7,019 nt of DNA. Origin: DAOVQB01 sp023128935. Its GTDB lineage: Bacteria; Eisenbacteria; RBG-16-71-46; CAIMUX01; WJJG01. The stretch is from contig DAOVQB010000225.1 in the NCBI GenBank assembly GCA_030628905.1, positions 1-7,019 of the forward strand. The letters run 5' to 3'. Below, piece by piece: positions 6,786-7,019 of the stretch. Each line of letters begins with the position of its first letter. The stretch's first letter is position 1. The translations under genes were made by a program, and so were the position numbers. The notes under the pieces were generated by a model. The model saw nothing but the letters and a program-made list of their open reading frames with translations, did no database searches and was not told the DNA's origin.

Positions 6786-6879
6786 TAGCCCTAATGCGTC
6801 AATAATCCTCGGCGCAAACCGCTATTGCTCGTGCGATAGCACGCGTTTTCGCTCGAGGATTATTGACGCATTAGGGCTA
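6786..6879. repeat. 94-bp palindromic element with perfect 26-bp arms (MITE-like)
   Basis: Bases 6786-6811 and 6854-6879 are perfect reverse complements over 26 bp. The 42-base interior is also self-complementary: GCG/CGC and AAA/TTT steps continue the stem with small bulges (6812-6818 with 6847-6852), and 6821-6828 pairs with 6833-6840 around a TCGT loop. The whole element can therefore fold into one long hairpin. The arm boundaries carry TA on both sides, as expected for a TA-targeting (IS630/Tc1-type) miniature element, though TA is self-complementary and may just belong to the arms. No T tract follows either end, so it is not a canonical intrinsic terminator. It lies 118 bases from the cheA start. 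Confidence 0.85.
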
Positions 6880-6944
6880 GCAGGCCAGGCCCCCTCCACG
6901 AACCCGCTACTTAGATGCTTCGTCGTTGCAACACCCGTCCTTTA

Positions 6945-6999
6945 GGCAACCTCGGCAGTGCCCTTGGGCAACCTCGGTGGTTCTCCCAGGCAACCTCGG
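6945..6999. repeat. Three direct repeats of an 11-bp motif at exact 22-bp period
   Basis: GGCAACCTCGG occurs at 6945-6955, 6967-6977 and 6989-6999 without mismatch. The 11-base intervals between them differ in sequence. The period is exactly two helical turns. On the minus strand, the cheA direction, the motif is CCGAGGTTGCC. It could be an array of regulator sites or the edge of a longer tandem repeat cut off by the window end. Confidence 0.8.
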
Positions 7000-7001
7000 C
7001 G

Positions 7002-7019
7002 CCCCCCCCCCCCCCCCCC
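7002..7019. other. Terminal run of 18 C
   Basis: The last 18 bases are all C, immediately after the third copy of the 22-bp-spaced repeat. This is more likely a sequencing or assembly end artefact than biology, although a real G-tract on the minus strand cannot be excluded. Confidence 0.8.

Larger units (their letters stand above)
6669..7019. other. Upstream region of cheA, no gene recognised
   Basis: This stretch precedes cheA on the minus strand. Nothing in either strand reads like a known protein; a plus-strand open frame at 6655-6945 overlaps the start of cheA and crosses the hairpin, so I reject it. The content is G/C tracts just before the cheA start, a long inverted repeat (6786-6879), three 22-bp-spaced direct repeats (6945-6999) and a terminal C run. 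No sigma-54 or sigma-28 motif is clear enough to call, so the cheA promoter is not located. Confidence 0.6.

Noticed and set aside
6786..6879. Integron attC site or intrinsic terminator
   Set aside because: The hairpin lacks the RYYYAAC and GTTRRRY core boxes at its ends and has no adjacent integrase or cassette. It also lacks a T tract after either arm.
6905..6925. Fragment of 23S rRNA (antisense CTTAGATGCTT)
   Set aside because: The 11-base match recalls a conserved segment near the 23S 3' end, but the bases on both sides do not follow the rRNA sequence, so chance is the better explanation.
6920..6950. Sigma-28 flagellar promoter for cheA (CTAAAG on the minus strand)
   Set aside because: The -35-like CTAAA has no acceptable GCCGATAA-like partner at 15-16 bases, and it would sit inside the repeat region about 270 bases from the start codon.
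6945..7010. CRISPR array
   Set aside because: The repeated unit is only 11 bp with 11-bp intervals and three copies, far below CRISPR repeat and spacer lengths, and no cas gene is present.

Overview
This window looks like part of a chromosome from an uncultured, moderately high-GC bacterium with a Gram-negative style gene layout. No rRNA or lineage marker fixes the taxon. The chemotaxis kinase architecture is reminiscent of deltaproteobacterial and related lineages, but that is only inference. The right edge ends in an 18-base run of C, which suggests a contig end or an assembly or sequencing artefact.

Left part, positions 1-3391: central carbon metabolism around pyruvate. A pyruvate kinase gene on the minus strand runs off the left edge. 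A 556-base gap separates it from a divergent two-gene operon on the plus strand. The operon encodes a carboxyltransferase of the pyruvate carboxylase B / oxaloacetate decarboxylase alpha / transcarboxylase 5S family, followed by its own biotin carrier protein. Pyruvate kinase makes pyruvate, and the carboxyltransferase pair moves CO2 between carboxybiotin and pyruvate or oxaloacetate, so the three genes meet at the PEP-pyruvate-oxaloacetate node. No biotin carboxylase gene is in view. The gap holds a remnant resembling an archaeal-type AAA ATPase and a 14-bp direct repeat with a 22-bp period.

Middle and right, positions 3479-6668: a minus-strand chemotaxis pair, cheA then cheR, with only 34 bases between them. 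It converges on the biotin carrier gene. CheA has an unassigned helical N-terminal segment, an HPt domain, a tandem motif resembling the MshEN / GspE N-terminal fold where a P2 domain would normally sit, then the dimerisation, ATPase and CheW-like domains. CheR would methylate the chemoreceptors that control CheA.

Right end, positions 6669-7019: the upstream region of cheA, without a convincing gene. It contains a perfect 26-bp inverted repeat enclosing a self-complementary core (MITE-like, with TA at both ends), three copies of an 11-bp motif at an exact 22-bp period, and the terminal C run.
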